DNA from: Treponema vincentii F0403
Lineage (GTDB): Bacteria > Spirochaetota > Spirochaetia > Treponematales > Treponemataceae
Assembly (NCBI RefSeq): GCF_000412995.1
Contig: NZ_KE332512.1
Coordinates: forward strand, 937,847 to 1,001,846
Reading direction: 5' to 3'
Length of the DNA: 64,000 nucleotides
How positions within the stretch are numbered: the first letter of the stretch is position 1; each line of letters opens with the position of its first letter. Below, one piece after another: positions 7,554-16,129 of the stretch. The notes beneath the pieces are model-generated. The model ran no database searches. It was not told the DNA's origin and saw nothing but the letters and a program-made list of their open reading frames with translations. The position numbers were made by a program, and so were the translations under genes.

Positions 7554-9374
7554 TTACTCTTCCGTTGGCGCTTTAATAGGCGTGTATACGTAAAAGCCTT
7601 TTTTGGAGCGCAGGCCGAAAAGCTCGTGCAATACTTGCAGATCGGCGGTTTTATAGAATCGGGCATTTTCTGCGAGCAACGTTTTTAAGATTTCATCGGC
7701 TACGGGTGGCTCTTTATATAAAACCTTTAACGAATATGTTTCCTTTATGCCTGCCTTTGTCGCTGCATAATTGACGGCATCGGTAAAACCGCCCAGCTCA
7801 TCGGCAAGCTGAAGCTCCTTTGCCCGTGTGCCGGAATATATCTTCCCTTGAGCCAATTCTTCAACCGTTGCACGCGGGAGATTTCTGCCTTGCGCCACCT
7901 TATCTAAAAAGACCGAGTACGTATGCATCACTTCCAATTCCGATTGCGTTTTTTCTTCATCAGTCGGATTGCGGAAAAGCGAATAAGGCATACGGCCTGT
8001 TGCACTGATGCCGTCTACATGAATCCCGAAGTACTCTTTTACGGCATTTTGGATAGTCGGGGAAACGGCAAAGACACCGATTGAACCGGTAATGGTATAG
8101 GGGGAGCAAAAAACATAGTCGGCGGAAGATGCAATCCAATACGCGCCCGATGCCGCGATACTGCCCATCGATACTACGACAGGTTTACCGATCTTTTTAG
8201 AGAGCCTATCCACGCTTCTTCTAATGTCCTCCGAAGCATTGACTTCCCCGCCGCCCGAATCAATCCGCAATACAACCGCTTTAATTGAATCGTCGTCGGC
8301 AGCTTGATCGAATAAGTCCGTCAGGGTGGGGCTATCCGCGTTATCGGCGGTATTGTCGGCTGTCCCCGTAATCGAACCGGTTAAATAAATAACGCCGATT
8401 TGATTATCCGTTTCTTTCTTTTTAAAGGTCTTGTTGTAGTCGTCATAGTTGATAAAATCCCGAGAAGAAAGATTATATGTTTCTTCGTCCAACACACCGA
8501 GTGCAACACCGCATTCTTCGTAAGTACCGATGTCGGTAATCAAATTTGCATCTAACGCCGCTTGAGCGCTGTCGCCCTTTGCTTTTTGAAGTGCATCGTT
8601 ATAATGCACTGCGTACGCTTCCAGAGAATCTGCATCGGATGCCCTATTTGCCGCTATATCCTGTAAGTATGTCTGCCATAAGTCTGTAAACACGGATAGG
8701 TGATTACTGTGTACCCCGGCAGACATACCGGTGCGGGTATAGGTTTCCGCCATCGACTTGAATGCTCCGGCATGGACGGCATTCCACTGAATACCGAATT
8801 TTTTTTCCATTTCACCGTAAAAAAGCGATTCGGTATAAAAGCCCGATAAATTCACCTCGCCCATCTGATCAAGGTATATATGATCCGCAAAAGAAGCGAT
8901 GTAATAGCGCCCTAACCCGTAGCCGGTAGAAAATGCGTAGAGCGGTTTATTGGAGTCCTTGTATTCAAGAAGTGCCGTTTTTAATTCGGTAAAATGGCCT
9001 GACGAAATACCGTAAAGTCCGCTCAGGTCGACCAAAACCGCTGTAATCCGCCGGTCATGTGCAGCGCGGCGTAACGCATCGGTAATATCCGATAAAAGAA
9101 TTGAATCGGATGCCGTTTCGGACAGCAGATAATTCCGCCAGATAAATTCGTCGGGTTTTTCGGTCAGACGTCCGGCAGGATTAATCAGTAGGAGGGAATC
9201 GGCATAAACCGTAATGCGGCTATTCTTTGCTTTTCCTTTGTCGTCATTATATTTATAAATACCTGCAATAACTAAAAAGAGACAGAAGAAGAATATAAGA
9301 TTGAGGATAATAAGGCGGATAAGATTGAGGCCGCGAAAGAGCGAATAAAAAAAACCGCGTTTTTTATCTTTCAT
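7554..9374 (-). CDS. sppA: Signal peptide peptidase SppA, 67K type (protease IV)
   Basis: Membrane-bound serine protease that degrades cleaved signal peptides. The 606-residue length and two tandem S49/ClpP-like domains match the long form. A single N-terminal helix (about residues 16-42) anchors it. The catalytic serine lies in SMGSIAASGAYWIA near residue 406. The general-base lysine is expected in the first domain, but I have not placed it. A GGAGG site sits eight bases before the start. It is monocistronic with its own terminator. Confidence 0.93.
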   Translation of the reverse strand: MKDKKRGFFYSLFRGLNLIRLIILNLIFFFCLFLVIAGIYKYNDDKGKAKNSRITVYADSLLLINPAGRLTEKPDEFIWRNYLLSETASDSILLSDITDALRRAAHDRRITAVLVDLSGLYGISSGHFTELKTALLEYKDSNKPLYAFSTGYGLGRYYIASFADHIYLDQMGEVNLSGFYTESLFYGEMEKKFGIQWNAVHAGAFKSMAETYTRTGMSAGVHSNHLSVFTDLWQTYLQDIAANRASDADSLEAYAVHYNDALQKAKGDSAQAALDANLITDIGTYEECGVALGVLDEETYNLSSRDFINYDDYNKTFKKKETDNQIGVIYLTGSITGTADNTADNADSPTLTDLFDQAADDDSIKAVVLRIDSGGGEVNASEDIRRSVDRLSKKIGKPVVVSMGSIAASGAYWIASSADYVFCSPYTITGSIGVFAVSPTIQNAVKEYFGIHVDGISATGRMPYSLFRNPTDEEKTQSELEVMHTYSVFLDKVAQGRNLPRATVEELAQGKIYSGTRAKELQLADELGGFTDAVNYAATKAGIKETYSLKVLYKEPPVADEILKTLLAENARFYKTADLQVLHELFGLRSKKGFYVYTPIKAPTEE

Positions 9375-9585
9375 ATTGAATTCCTCCGATGCAGCGCTTT
9401 CAGAAAAATGATTGTGTTAAAGCTATTGGAAGCCTCTAAAAATCTAACCTAGTTGTTAGAGATGCCCTATTGCCGGTTGAAAAAGCTTATGCGGTGTAGT
9501 TTGGAATAAGAGGACGCGGCCAGGGATTATTCGGCAATCTTATCACGGCTGCCGAAGTTATACTTGCCACATCTGATAGAAGGAC
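9375..9585. repeat. Intergenic region with a partial hairpin repeat
   Basis: About 9433-9463 reads CCTCTAAAAATC...TTAGAGATGCCC, a degenerate copy of the CTCTAAAAA hairpin family. The rest, between sppA and the tRNA gene, shows no gene. Confidence 0.4.
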
Positions 9586-9669
9586 TGCCCTGGGGGGGAC
9601 TTGAACCCCCATGCCCGTGAAAGCACTAGTACCTGAAACTAGCGTGTCTACCAATTCCACCACCGGGGC
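9586..9669 (-). tRNA. tRNA-Leu (anticodon CAG)
   Basis: The minus strand folds as a class II tRNA: a seven-base acceptor stem starting GCCCCGG, a D arm GTGGAATTGGTAGACAC, an anticodon arm CTAGT-TTCAGGT-ACTAG with CAG at the anticodon, a variable arm, and a T arm GGGGG-TTCAAGT-CCCCC. The discriminator base is A. CCA is not encoded. As I read it, the acceptor stem has one C-A mismatch at the fifth pair. Confidence 0.95.
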
Positions 9670-9713
9670 AAAAAGCGCATTGCAATGAATTCATTATAGA
9701 TAAAAAGAGGCTT

Positions 9714-9740
9714 TTGTCAATTGCTTTTTTTTGATATACT
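9714..9740 (+). promoter_or_regulatory. Possible promoter of the FliL-like gene
   Basis: TTGTCA (9714-9719) and TATACT (9735-9740) are 15 bp apart, which is short. If used, transcription starts only a few bases before the ATG at 9750, so the mRNA would be nearly leaderless. Confidence 0.35.
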
Positions 9741-9749
9741 TCGCTAAAT

Positions 9750-10232
9750 ATGAGCGTATATCCGTCGGACAAACTGTTTAAACTGTTGCGAAGCATCATT
9801 ATTGTTCTAATCGCAGCGATTGTGATCGGAACCGTTATAGCCTTTGTCAAAAAGGCAAAGGAACAAACTTCCGGCCGGCAAGATGAAGATTCGGAAACGG
9901 GCGCCGCCTATATTCCCCCTAAGGAATATGCGTTGTATGGGGATCTCGGCCAGCTGCGCGCCGTTACCGCCGATAATCCGCCGATTACCGTTGTTCTCAA
10001 GCCGTTCCTTGAATATAAGGCTTCGGATACTGCGTTTCAGGAAGAGTTGGTTGCAAAAAAAGAAGCGCTTAAAAAAAGCATCCTCGACTGGTTTTCGCTC
10101 GAAAGCGCGTATCGGTTAAGCAGCGAATTGCCGCAGGATGTAAAGCTGGCGCTTATGGACAGGATAAATAAACAGCTTGTATTGGGAAAGATACATAATA
10201 TCTATTTTGAAGAATTCGTTATTCTTTATTAA
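9750..10232 (+). CDS. FliL-like basal-body-associated membrane protein
   Basis: This 160-residue protein has one N-terminal helix (about residues 13-33), a short hydrophilic linker and a C-terminal periplasmic domain with FliL-like spacing (PITVVLKPFLEY, then SILDWFSLES, ending IYFEEFVILY). FliL proteins sit at the flagellar stator and affect torque. Spirochaetes have periplasmic flagella. The gene is not in a flagellar operon here, so it is probably a paralogue of the main fliL and its role is inferred. It is followed closely by a small membrane protein and a sigma/anti-sigma pair. Confidence 0.65.
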   Translation: MSVYPSDKLFKLLRSIIIVLIAAIVIGTVIAFVKKAKEQTSGRQDEDSETGAAYIPPKEYALYGDLGQLRAVTADNPPITVVLKPFLEYKASDTAFQEELVAKKEALKKSILDWFSLESAYRLSSELPQDVKLALMDRINKQLVLGKIHNIYFEEFVILY

Positions 10233-10257
10233 ATTAATGGATGGAGGAAACATAAAA

Positions 10258-10626
10258 ATGGTTGCAGTACAGATTATTATCGCAGTAATTCCGATTGTCG
10301 GAATTGTGATGGGAAGCGTTCTTGTCTTTTTTTATTTTTTGTGGAGACATCAGCAGATCATGCTCCAGATTAAGACAAATACTTATATCCGTCCTGTCTT
10401 TAATGTCCGTCTCTTTTGTCTGCTGTTGGGTATTATGCTTACGGTAATCGGCAGCGTTTTATTCTGTTTGTTCTATTTTATTGCAGGCGCCGGTTATATT
10501 TTACTCGGCGGCCTTATTCCGCTTGCACTCGGTATCAGTCTTACACTCTTTTATACGATTACACAGCGCAGCCGGAATAAGGAAGTGCAAAATTCTTCAG
10601 TGCCGGACTCATCAACGGAAGGATAG
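10258..10626 (+). CDS. Small three-helix membrane protein of unknown function
   Basis: I do not recognise a family. The start at 10258 is chosen because GGAGG (10243-10247) lies ten bases upstream. An earlier in-frame start would overlap the FliL-like gene. The 122-residue product has hydrophobic helices near residues 3-26, 48-70 and 77-98, a basic loop after the first helix, and a polar C-terminal tail. It ends a few bases before the sigma-factor gene, so it may be co-expressed with or regulated by that system. Confidence 0.7.
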   Translation: MVAVQIIIAVIPIVGIVMGSVLVFFYFLWRHQQIMLQIKTNTYIRPVFNVRLFCLLLGIMLTVIGSVLFCLFYFIAGAGYILLGGLIPLALGISLTLFYTITQRSRNKEVQNSSVPDSSTEG

Positions 10627-10636
10627 GTAGGTGACG

Positions 10637-11290
10637 ATGAATGACGATTATACCGGCGTACATAACCATAAAACGGAAGGGCTTAATCAAGCGCTGCGGG
10701 ATTATGAGGTGTGCAAAGCGGTGTTAAACGGCAATACACAGGCCTTTGCCATATTGGCGGCACAGTATCAAAAGCGGGTCTACATGCTCGGCTTGAGTTT
10801 TTTTGACAATACCGACGATTGTGAAGACTTTGTACAGGATGTAATGCTAAAGGCTTATTCTGCACTAGGAACATTCCGTGCCGAAGCTCCGTTTGCGACA
10901 TGGCTGATGCGTATTGCCTATAATACGGCGCTCAATTCGGTTAAAAAACGGAACCGTTACAGCTCGCTTGCAGACGGTACCGAAATCGAATATCGGGGGG
11001 ATAATCCCGAAGAAAAACATCTCAATGAATGTATTGTGTTATCGGTGCGCGAGGCGGTAAATAGCTTACCCGATAATTACCGTATTTGCATCGACCTGTA
11101 TTTCTTTTACGACATGAGCTATACCGATATCGCGGCCGTTACCGAACTGCCGCTGAATACGATTAAATCCCATATCTTCCGTGCCAAAAAGATTTTACGG
11201 GAATATCTTAAAGAAGACCGTACCGTCTTTGAATACACTCATCGGAGACCGAGTCTTTCCTACCCGGCCGTTGTACAGCAACATCATTAA
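10637..11290 (+). CDS. ECF-type RNA polymerase sigma factor
   Basis: Alternative sigma factor of the sigma-70 ECF group. Region 2 is clear (TQAFAILAAQYQKRVYMLGL, DCEDFVQDVMLKAYSAL, FRAEAPFATWLMRIAYN). Region 4 is also clear (SLPDNYRICIDLYFFYDMSYTDIAAVTELP followed by NTIKSHIFRAKKIL). The ATG at 10637 is used, though GTG 10631 is possible. The anti-sigma gene follows eleven bases later, so the pair forms a stimulus-responsive switch. The signal and regulon are unknown. Confidence 0.92.
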   Translation: MNDDYTGVHNHKTEGLNQALRDYEVCKAVLNGNTQAFAILAAQYQKRVYMLGLSFFDNTDDCEDFVQDVMLKAYSALGTFRAEAPFATWLMRIAYNTALNSVKKRNRYSSLADGTEIEYRGDNPEEKHLNECIVLSVREAVNSLPDNYRICIDLYFFYDMSYTDIAAVTELPLNTIKSHIFRAKKILREYLKEDRTVFEYTHRRPSLSYPAVVQQHH

Positions 11291-11300
11291 TGGAGAAACT

Positions 11301-11777
11301 ATGAACTGCGATATTTTCTTAAATCGGTATTTGTCACTTGATAAAAATGAGCCGCTTTCTGCCGGTCTTAGGCTGCATATTTTATGCTGTAAATCATGCC
11401 GGCATAGTGTGAACCGGCTAACTGCCGCAGAAAACGTTCAACGGCGGATATTGGATATGCCTATCGATGCAGACGAACGGATGCTAAGCGCCACCATGAA
11501 TGCGATATACTTACTCAACAAACAGGCTGCTCCGGTTGCTGCCCTGCAGGAAGAAAGTAAAACACTGCTCTCGTGGCTTGCTGTCGGCGCCGTTTTGATA
11601 ATCGGATTTATTCTTTTGCCGTTCAGCGATATTGGAAAAATCGGTCTAATGCAATTCGGCGATTCTTTTTGGATTTCGTTCTCCTTGCTGTGCGCCTGCT
11701 CCGTTATCGTTTATTTTGCCGTGTTCCTTGCAAAGAATTTGGTCTTTTTTACCGAAAAATTTACGAGGCAAGTGTAA
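11301..11777 (+). CDS. Zinc-type (HxxxCxxC) membrane anti-sigma factor
   Basis: The 158-residue protein carries the ZAS motif HILCCKSC (His-x3-Cys-x2-Cys) near residues 27-34 and two hydrophobic helices in the second half (about 92-112 and 128-150). This fits an inner-membrane anti-sigma that holds the upstream ECF sigma factor. ATG 11301 is preferred over longer starts because GGAGA lies just before it and the zinc motif then sits at the usual distance from the N terminus. Confidence 0.82.
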   Translation: MNCDIFLNRYLSLDKNEPLSAGLRLHILCCKSCRHSVNRLTAAENVQRRILDMPIDADERMLSATMNAIYLLNKQAAPVAALQEESKTLLSWLAVGAVLIIGFILLPFSDIGKIGLMQFGDSFWISFSLLCACSVIVYFAVFLAKNLVFFTEKFTRQV

Positions 11778-12009
11778 GGCGGAGTACAAGGTAAGCCGAT
11801 TTTAAAAATGCATTTTGCAGCTTAGAGAAGCCTTTGTATATGGTGGAGATAACCGGGGAATTTTGATGTGTGTTCATAAAATGCTCCCTTCATTTACTGT
11901 GTAATTGACAATGTTAAGCGGAGAATGAAGAAGTGTGTTTTCTCATTACCCATTATGCATAATTTTTGTTCCAAGCACTTTCTCCAATCTCCACTGAGGC
12001 GGAACTCCG
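11778..12009. other. Intergenic region without a supported gene
   Basis: About 230 bases between the anti-sigma gene and the convergent histidine phosphatase. I see no gene, clear promoter or strong hairpin. CATTACCCATTATGCATAATTT (near 11944-11965) looks like an AT-rich repeat remnant. Confidence 0.5.
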
Positions 12010-12561
12010 TCATTGCTTCTCATAAACAAAACATTTCACTATGTCTAAATTTTTTATGTGAATCGGTTTTTGAACGGGATAGCGCCGTGCTAATATGCTC
12101 AGCATTGTCCGCATCTGAAAGCCGTGTCCTACAATCACTGTATTTTTATTTTCTATTAAAGATATCAATGCTTCGACTTCATGCTCGACCATCCGCTTTG
12201 TTCTTTCCTGCCGCGGATTGTTGCAAAACCACTGCATCCGTCCCCAGAATAGCCACCGCCAGAGCGAAAGCGGCTTATCAGAATCTCGATACGGATAAAT
12301 CGGTATTTCCGAAAGCTCTGGCAACCGCATCGGTGTTTTATCAGGAAAGAGCAGTACCGCCGTGTCAATGCTTCTTTTTAACGTACTCGTATAAAGTTCA
12401 AAATACTCCGGTAATTCATCTCTGATAGAGCGAAGCTGCGAATCGTTGATCTGTTCTATCGGTGCTTCATCATACTCAGCCTGTGCCTGAGCAAAGCCCT
12501 CAGCCGTATATTTCTTTTCCCAATTAAAAAGCACGTGTGCATGCCGTATCAAAATAAGCAT
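12010..12561 (-). CDS. Histidine phosphatase family protein
   Basis: Member of the phosphoglycerate mutase-like/histidine phosphatase superfamily. The catalytic motif is RHAHVLFNW near the N terminus (usually RHGxT), with the second histidine in VIVGHGFQMRT. The RxHx core and the TSTLKRSIDTA block are present. Start ATG 12561 places the RHA motif at residues 6-8. An upstream ATG at 12582 adds seven residues. The substrate is unknown. HA in place of HG is a minor departure. Confidence 0.8.
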   Translation of the reverse strand: MLILIRHAHVLFNWEKKYTAEGFAQAQAEYDEAPIEQINDSQLRSIRDELPEYFELYTSTLKRSIDTAVLLFPDKTPMRLPELSEIPIYPYRDSDKPLSLWRWLFWGRMQWFCNNPRQERTKRMVEHEVEALISLIENKNTVIVGHGFQMRTMLSILARRYPVQKPIHIKNLDIVKCFVYEKQ

Positions 12562-12645
12562 AGGATAAAAATGGTATGGCAAAGAGGGGGGAGTGTCAAG
12601 CGTAGATAACTCAGGTAACTATTAATCACATAAATTGAAAAGCAC

Positions 12646-12674
12646 TTGACTGTGTACACAAAATAATGCAAACT
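12646..12674 (+). promoter_or_regulatory. brnTA promoter region with candidate operator
   Basis: TTGACT (12646-12651) is a good -35 box. It is followed by the perfect palindrome TGTGTACACA (12651-12660), and a weak -10 (CAAACT, 12669-12674) lies 17 bp downstream. A palindrome between promoter boxes just ahead of brnT suits autorepression by BrnA. Confidence 0.5.
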
Positions 12675-12693
12675 AACAATGGAGCAGATAACA

Positions 12694-12981
12694 ATGCTGA
12701 CCTTTGAATGGGATGTAGAAAAAGAAAAATCCAATATTGAAAAGCATGCAGGAATAACGTTTACAACAGCTTCAAAGGTTTTTCTTGATAGCCATGTTCT
12801 CATAAAATATGATAGTAAGCATTCGTCTTTTGACGAGGATAGATGGAATGCGATCGGTATGGTTAAAGATATTTTATTTGTTGTTTTTGTAGAATATACA
12901 CAGGATAGCATTAGAATAATTTCCGCTCGCCCGGCAGAACAGGAGGAAATCGATGAGTACTATCGTAACTATGACGCTTGA
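12694..12981 (+). CDS. brnT: BrnT-family toxin
   Basis: BrnT is a RelE-fold ribonuclease toxin. This copy has the N-terminal signature FEWDVEKEKSNIEKHAGITF and the later block FVVFVEYTQDSIRIISARPA (RIISARPA is diagnostic). ATG 12694 is preferred over 12679 because GGAG lies nine bases upstream and the family starts just before FEWD. The predicted length is 95 residues. It overlaps the antitoxin gene by 29 bases. Confidence 0.93.
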   Translation: MLTFEWDVEKEKSNIEKHAGITFTTASKVFLDSHVLIKYDSKHSSFDEDRWNAIGMVKDILFVVFVEYTQDSIRIISARPAEQEEIDEYYRNYDA

Positions 12982-13294
12982 AGAAGTTATGAATGCACCG
13001 CTGACGCAGGAAGAGATATTGAATATCCGTCAAGCTGCCGCTAAAGTACCATCAAAGCAGACAGAATACGACCCTGAATGTCCAAAACAAACCAAAGAGG
13101 AACTTGCTCAATTCCGCCCGCTCAAAGAGGTAAAACCTGAACTGTATGCGAAACTTCATCCTGAATGGTGCAAACCTAAAAAGACGGAAATTCATATAAG
13201 AGTTGATACCGATGTCTTAGAATGGTACAAAGCACAGGGCAAAGGATATCAGACAAAAATGAATGCCGTTTTACGCGCTCATGCGTTCGGGTAA
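12953..13294 (+). CDS. brnA: BrnA-family antitoxin
   Basis: The 113-residue protein ends with the ribbon-helix-helix region typical of BrnA/DUF4415 (EIHIRVDTDVLEWYKAQGKG, YQTKMNAVLRAH). The N-terminal half is a toxin-binding linker. AGGAGG sits before its start inside brnT. It probably neutralises BrnT and binds the palindrome upstream of brnT. Confidence 0.9.
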   Translation: MSTIVTMTLEEVMNAPLTQEEILNIRQAAAKVPSKQTEYDPECPKQTKEELAQFRPLKEVKPELYAKLHPEWCKPKKTEIHIRVDTDVLEWYKAQGKGYQTKMNAVLRAHAFG

Positions 13295-13328
13295 TCAATA
13301 CCTTCGATGCAGAGTATCGAGGCAAGGT

Positions 13329-14786
13329 TTATTCCTGTTGCAAAATGTTCAATATCTTGTCTTTATCGCTTGCAGCAGTGTATTCCGTAAATGAATTTCC
13401 GTTTAAGTGTAACACAATACTGCAAATCTCCATTAAAAATTCATAGTCGTGAGAAATAACAATAACGATTTTATCTTGTGCTTGCAATTCCTGCATTTTA
13501 TCGGCTATAAGGCGCATATTCTTTCCGTCTAAGCCGCTCGTCGGTTCGTCGAAAATATACGCGTTCCTTTTTAATAATGAGGCGGCGGCGATTGCCAGTC
13601 GTTGTTTTTGTCCGCCGGAGAGGATTTGCGGATGTGTCTCCGCAACGGTATCTAAACAGTAATCTTTTAGGATTTCAGTAGTGTCGGCGGCGGAATCGTT
13701 TAATCGCAGTTCTTCTGCAGCGGAAACTTCAAAAAGATTACTGTCAAGGTTATTTGACAAATAGTATATCGTTTTCCTCCGTGTACGGCTGTTGAGTTTT
13801 ATGTCATTGCAGCTGTCTTTTCCGCACGAATAAATACTGCCGTGTTTTTCACGCAGCAATCCGCTCAGTACTTTTGCGAAGGTGCTTTTACCGGCGCCGT
13901 TACCGCCGATGATGCCGTATATCGTGCCGCTTATAAAACAATAGCTTAAATTTTTCAGTAACGATTGTCTGTTGTATGAAAAAGAGATGTTATCGATTTT
14001 CAGGCACCGTGTTCCGGACATTGTTTTTCCGTGCGGTTCAATACAGTCAAGGGAATATAAGCGTAAGCCCTGCTGCCGAAAAAATTCAACCGGTGAATGT
14101 TCAAATATTTCCTTTGTATAGCAGCGGATAATTTTTCCGTCTTCTATGTAATAATACCGATCGATGATATCTTTGAGATAGTAGATTCGATGTTCGGAAA
14201 CGATAAGCGTTTTCCCTTTCTTTTTTAACAAAGCCATTAATCGTTTTAGCGCTTCCACACTTGCCATATCGAGATTTGCGGAAGGTTCATCAAATACATA
14301 GACCGGCGGATCAAGTGCATTGATTGAAGCAATCGCGACTTTCTGTCTTTCGCCGCTTGAAAGCTGAAATAGATTTCTTGTTCGTAGCGTTTCGCCGTTA
14401 ATCATACGTAGAGAGTCGGTAATACGCTTGACAATTTCGGTACGTTCGATGCCGTAATTCTCCAAGCCGAATGCAATTTCATCTTCTACAACTTCTGCAA
14501 AAAACTGACTTTTAGGATTTTGAAAAATAGAACCGACCATTCGTCCTATCTCATATAATTCCTTTTTAGTCGTGTCGATACCGTTAATCGATATACTGCC
14601 TTTCATTTTGCCTGAAAAAAATGTATAGGCAAGCCCGTTGAGGATTCGTGTTATCGTTGTTTTTCCGCATCCGCTCAATCCGATTAAAGCGATAGCCTTT
14701 CCGTCTTGTATCTCCATCGTTATATCATCAAGATTTTCTTTTGACGATTGCGGATATGAATAGTAGATATGATCTAATGTAATCAT
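13329..14786 (-). CDS. ECF transporter fused double ATPase (CbiO/EcfA-like)
   Basis: This soluble energy-coupling protein has two ABC domains in one 485-residue chain. Domain 1 has Walker A GLSGCGKTT, signature LSSGERQKVAIAS and Walker B VYVFDEPSANLD. Domain 2 has GGNGAGKST, LSGGQKQRLAIAA and YIFDEPTSGLD. It powers the membrane T component encoded just upstream. The start ATG (14786) follows the T-component stop by two bases. The fused arrangement replaces the usual EcfA1/EcfA2 pair. Confidence 0.9.
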   Translation of the reverse strand: MITLDHIYYSYPQSSKENLDDITMEIQDGKAIALIGLSGCGKTTITRILNGLAYTFFSGKMKGSISINGIDTTKKELYEIGRMVGSIFQNPKSQFFAEVVEDEIAFGLENYGIERTEIVKRITDSLRMINGETLRTRNLFQLSSGERQKVAIASINALDPPVYVFDEPSANLDMASVEALKRLMALLKKKGKTLIVSEHRIYYLKDIIDRYYYIEDGKIIRCYTKEIFEHSPVEFFRQQGLRLYSLDCIEPHGKTMSGTRCLKIDNISFSYNRQSLLKNLSYCFISGTIYGIIGGNGAGKSTFAKVLSGLLREKHGSIYSCGKDSCNDIKLNSRTRRKTIYYLSNNLDSNLFEVSAAEELRLNDSAADTTEILKDYCLDTVAETHPQILSGGQKQRLAIAAASLLKRNAYIFDEPTSGLDGKNMRLIADKMQELQAQDKIVIVISHDYEFLMEICSIVLHLNGNSFTEYTAASDKDKILNILQQE

Positions 14787-14788
14787 TT

Positions 14789-15448
14789 TTAATGCAGCTC
14801 CCAATAATATAATCCAGCGGATATAACAAGAGCGATCAGTGTGATAGCCCAATCGACAGCGGTAAATACGATAGCCCGCTTAGAGGTGTGTACTCCGGCA
14901 GCGGATATCCCCCGTACTTCCGCAGCAGCAGCTAATTCTTCCGCTGTTTTAGAAGCGGAAAACATCATTGGGATAAAGACATATTCCATTGTTTGCGGTG
15001 GTTTTGTTAAGGTAAATAATCCGCGCAATTTTAAGGACTCGATAATCTCTTTAAATTCATTTCCGATAACCGGAAAAAAACGCATCATAAAAATAAAAGA
15101 TAACGCAATATTTCTATTGATTTTCAATTTGTTTATAACAGCGGTCAATTCTCCCGGCGGTGTTTTAATGATTGGAATAACCGATATAAGCACAGCGATC
15201 ATTCGAGTGATAATAAATAAAAACATTTCCGGCAGCAGTGTTCCTAATCCGTTACCCTTTGAAATAAGCTGTATTGTTTCGACAATGAGTAAAACAAAAA
15301 CGCAGCGGAATATACTGCGATAGTGTTTTTGAAAAACGCCATACGCTGCCAATAAACCGATTAAACAGAAAAATACGGTATTCTTGGAAATAACCGACAC
15401 CAAAAATACCGTACAAAAGAATATCGCCAATTTAGTACGGAAATCCAT
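14789..15448 (-). CDS. ECF transporter T component (EcfT/CbiQ-like)
   Basis: The 219-residue membrane protein has about five hydrophobic helices. Its cytoplasmic coupling segments (FIFMMRFFPVIGNEFKEIIE and TAEELAAAAEVRGIS) match the conserved A-R-G helices of EcfT that dock on the ATPase. It lies two bases before the ATPase and two bases after the S component. Confidence 0.88.
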   Translation of the reverse strand: MDFRTKLAIFFCTVFLVSVISKNTVFFCLIGLLAAYGVFQKHYRSIFRCVFVLLIVETIQLISKGNGLGTLLPEMFLFIITRMIAVLISVIPIIKTPPGELTAVINKLKINRNIALSFIFMMRFFPVIGNEFKEIIESLKLRGLFTLTKPPQTMEYVFIPMMFSASKTAEELAAAAEVRGISAAGVHTSKRAIVFTAVDWAITLIALVISAGLYYWELH

Positions 15449-15450
15449 AC

Positions 15451-16038
15451 CTAATTTAACAACCCTGTTTTTATAAAATGTTTTTTAAGCATTTTATTGC
15501 CTATATAGCAACCGAGCATTGCAGCAATAACAGTAAGGATTAACGAGATTGCGACCCATTTAGGATCGGTATAGTATTGCGTTTGTATATCTATTTGTTC
15601 CTTCGAAACACCGGTCTTTACAAAAGCATTATAGAAAAACCAAATTTCGCTCATACCGTGTGTGGCTCGTGTAAGTGAAGTAATAATCCACGCTATGGTA
15701 ATTCGCTTGCAGTTCCGGTAGCTGTCTTTACCCCACATGGAAAGTTCGCCGATAATTCCGCCGACAAAAAACCAAGGGAACATAAACGGCCCCATAAAGA
15801 CGGTTGTTAAAACAGCATGCAGCGTATTATAAATAAGAACCACGCCCGGTTTATTGACCTTCATTGCCATATACACAAAAAACGGTGCAAGTATAAACGC
15901 TGCAAACACGGCATTCAACACCATATTAAAAAATAAGGATGCGCCGGTGATCATCGAGAATGCAATAAACACAACGATCATTATTGCCGAAAAAATACCG
16001 ATCGTTGCCAAATCCTTTACGGATAACCTATTTGACAT
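15451..16038 (-). CDS. Trep_Strep/MptD-type ECF S component
   Basis: This is the substrate-binding membrane subunit of the ECF importer. The 195-residue protein has six hydrophobic helices and the features of the Trep_Strep family found in treponemes and streptococci (an N-terminal VKDLATIGIFSAIMIVV segment and a conserved helix around LTTVFMGPFMFPWFFVGGII). The family's substrate is not settled. The metal-transport genes upstream suggest a metal or metal-cofactor, which is inference. Confidence 0.85.
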   Translation of the reverse strand: MSNRLSVKDLATIGIFSAIMIVVFIAFSMITGASLFFNMVLNAVFAAFILAPFFVYMAMKVNKPGVVLIYNTLHAVLTTVFMGPFMFPWFFVGGIIGELSMWGKDSYRNCKRITIAWIITSLTRATHGMSEIWFFYNAFVKTGVSKEQIDIQTQYYTDPKWVAISLILTVIAAMLGCYIGNKMLKKHFIKTGLLN

Positions 16039-16129
16039 AATAATACCTCCAGGTAGGAAGATATTACCATCGGTTTACATTATTGTTCTTTCCGAATCGG
16101 ACAAGTTGTACCAAATAAGTCGGATGGTT

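Noticed and set aside
9586-9669. tRNA pseudogene because of an acceptor-stem mismatch
   Set aside because: All arms, the anticodon loop and the discriminator base are intact. One C-A mismatch is tolerated in real tRNAs.
11925-12425. 166-residue plus-strand frame
   Set aside because: It is antisense to the histidine phosphatase, whose motifs are clear.
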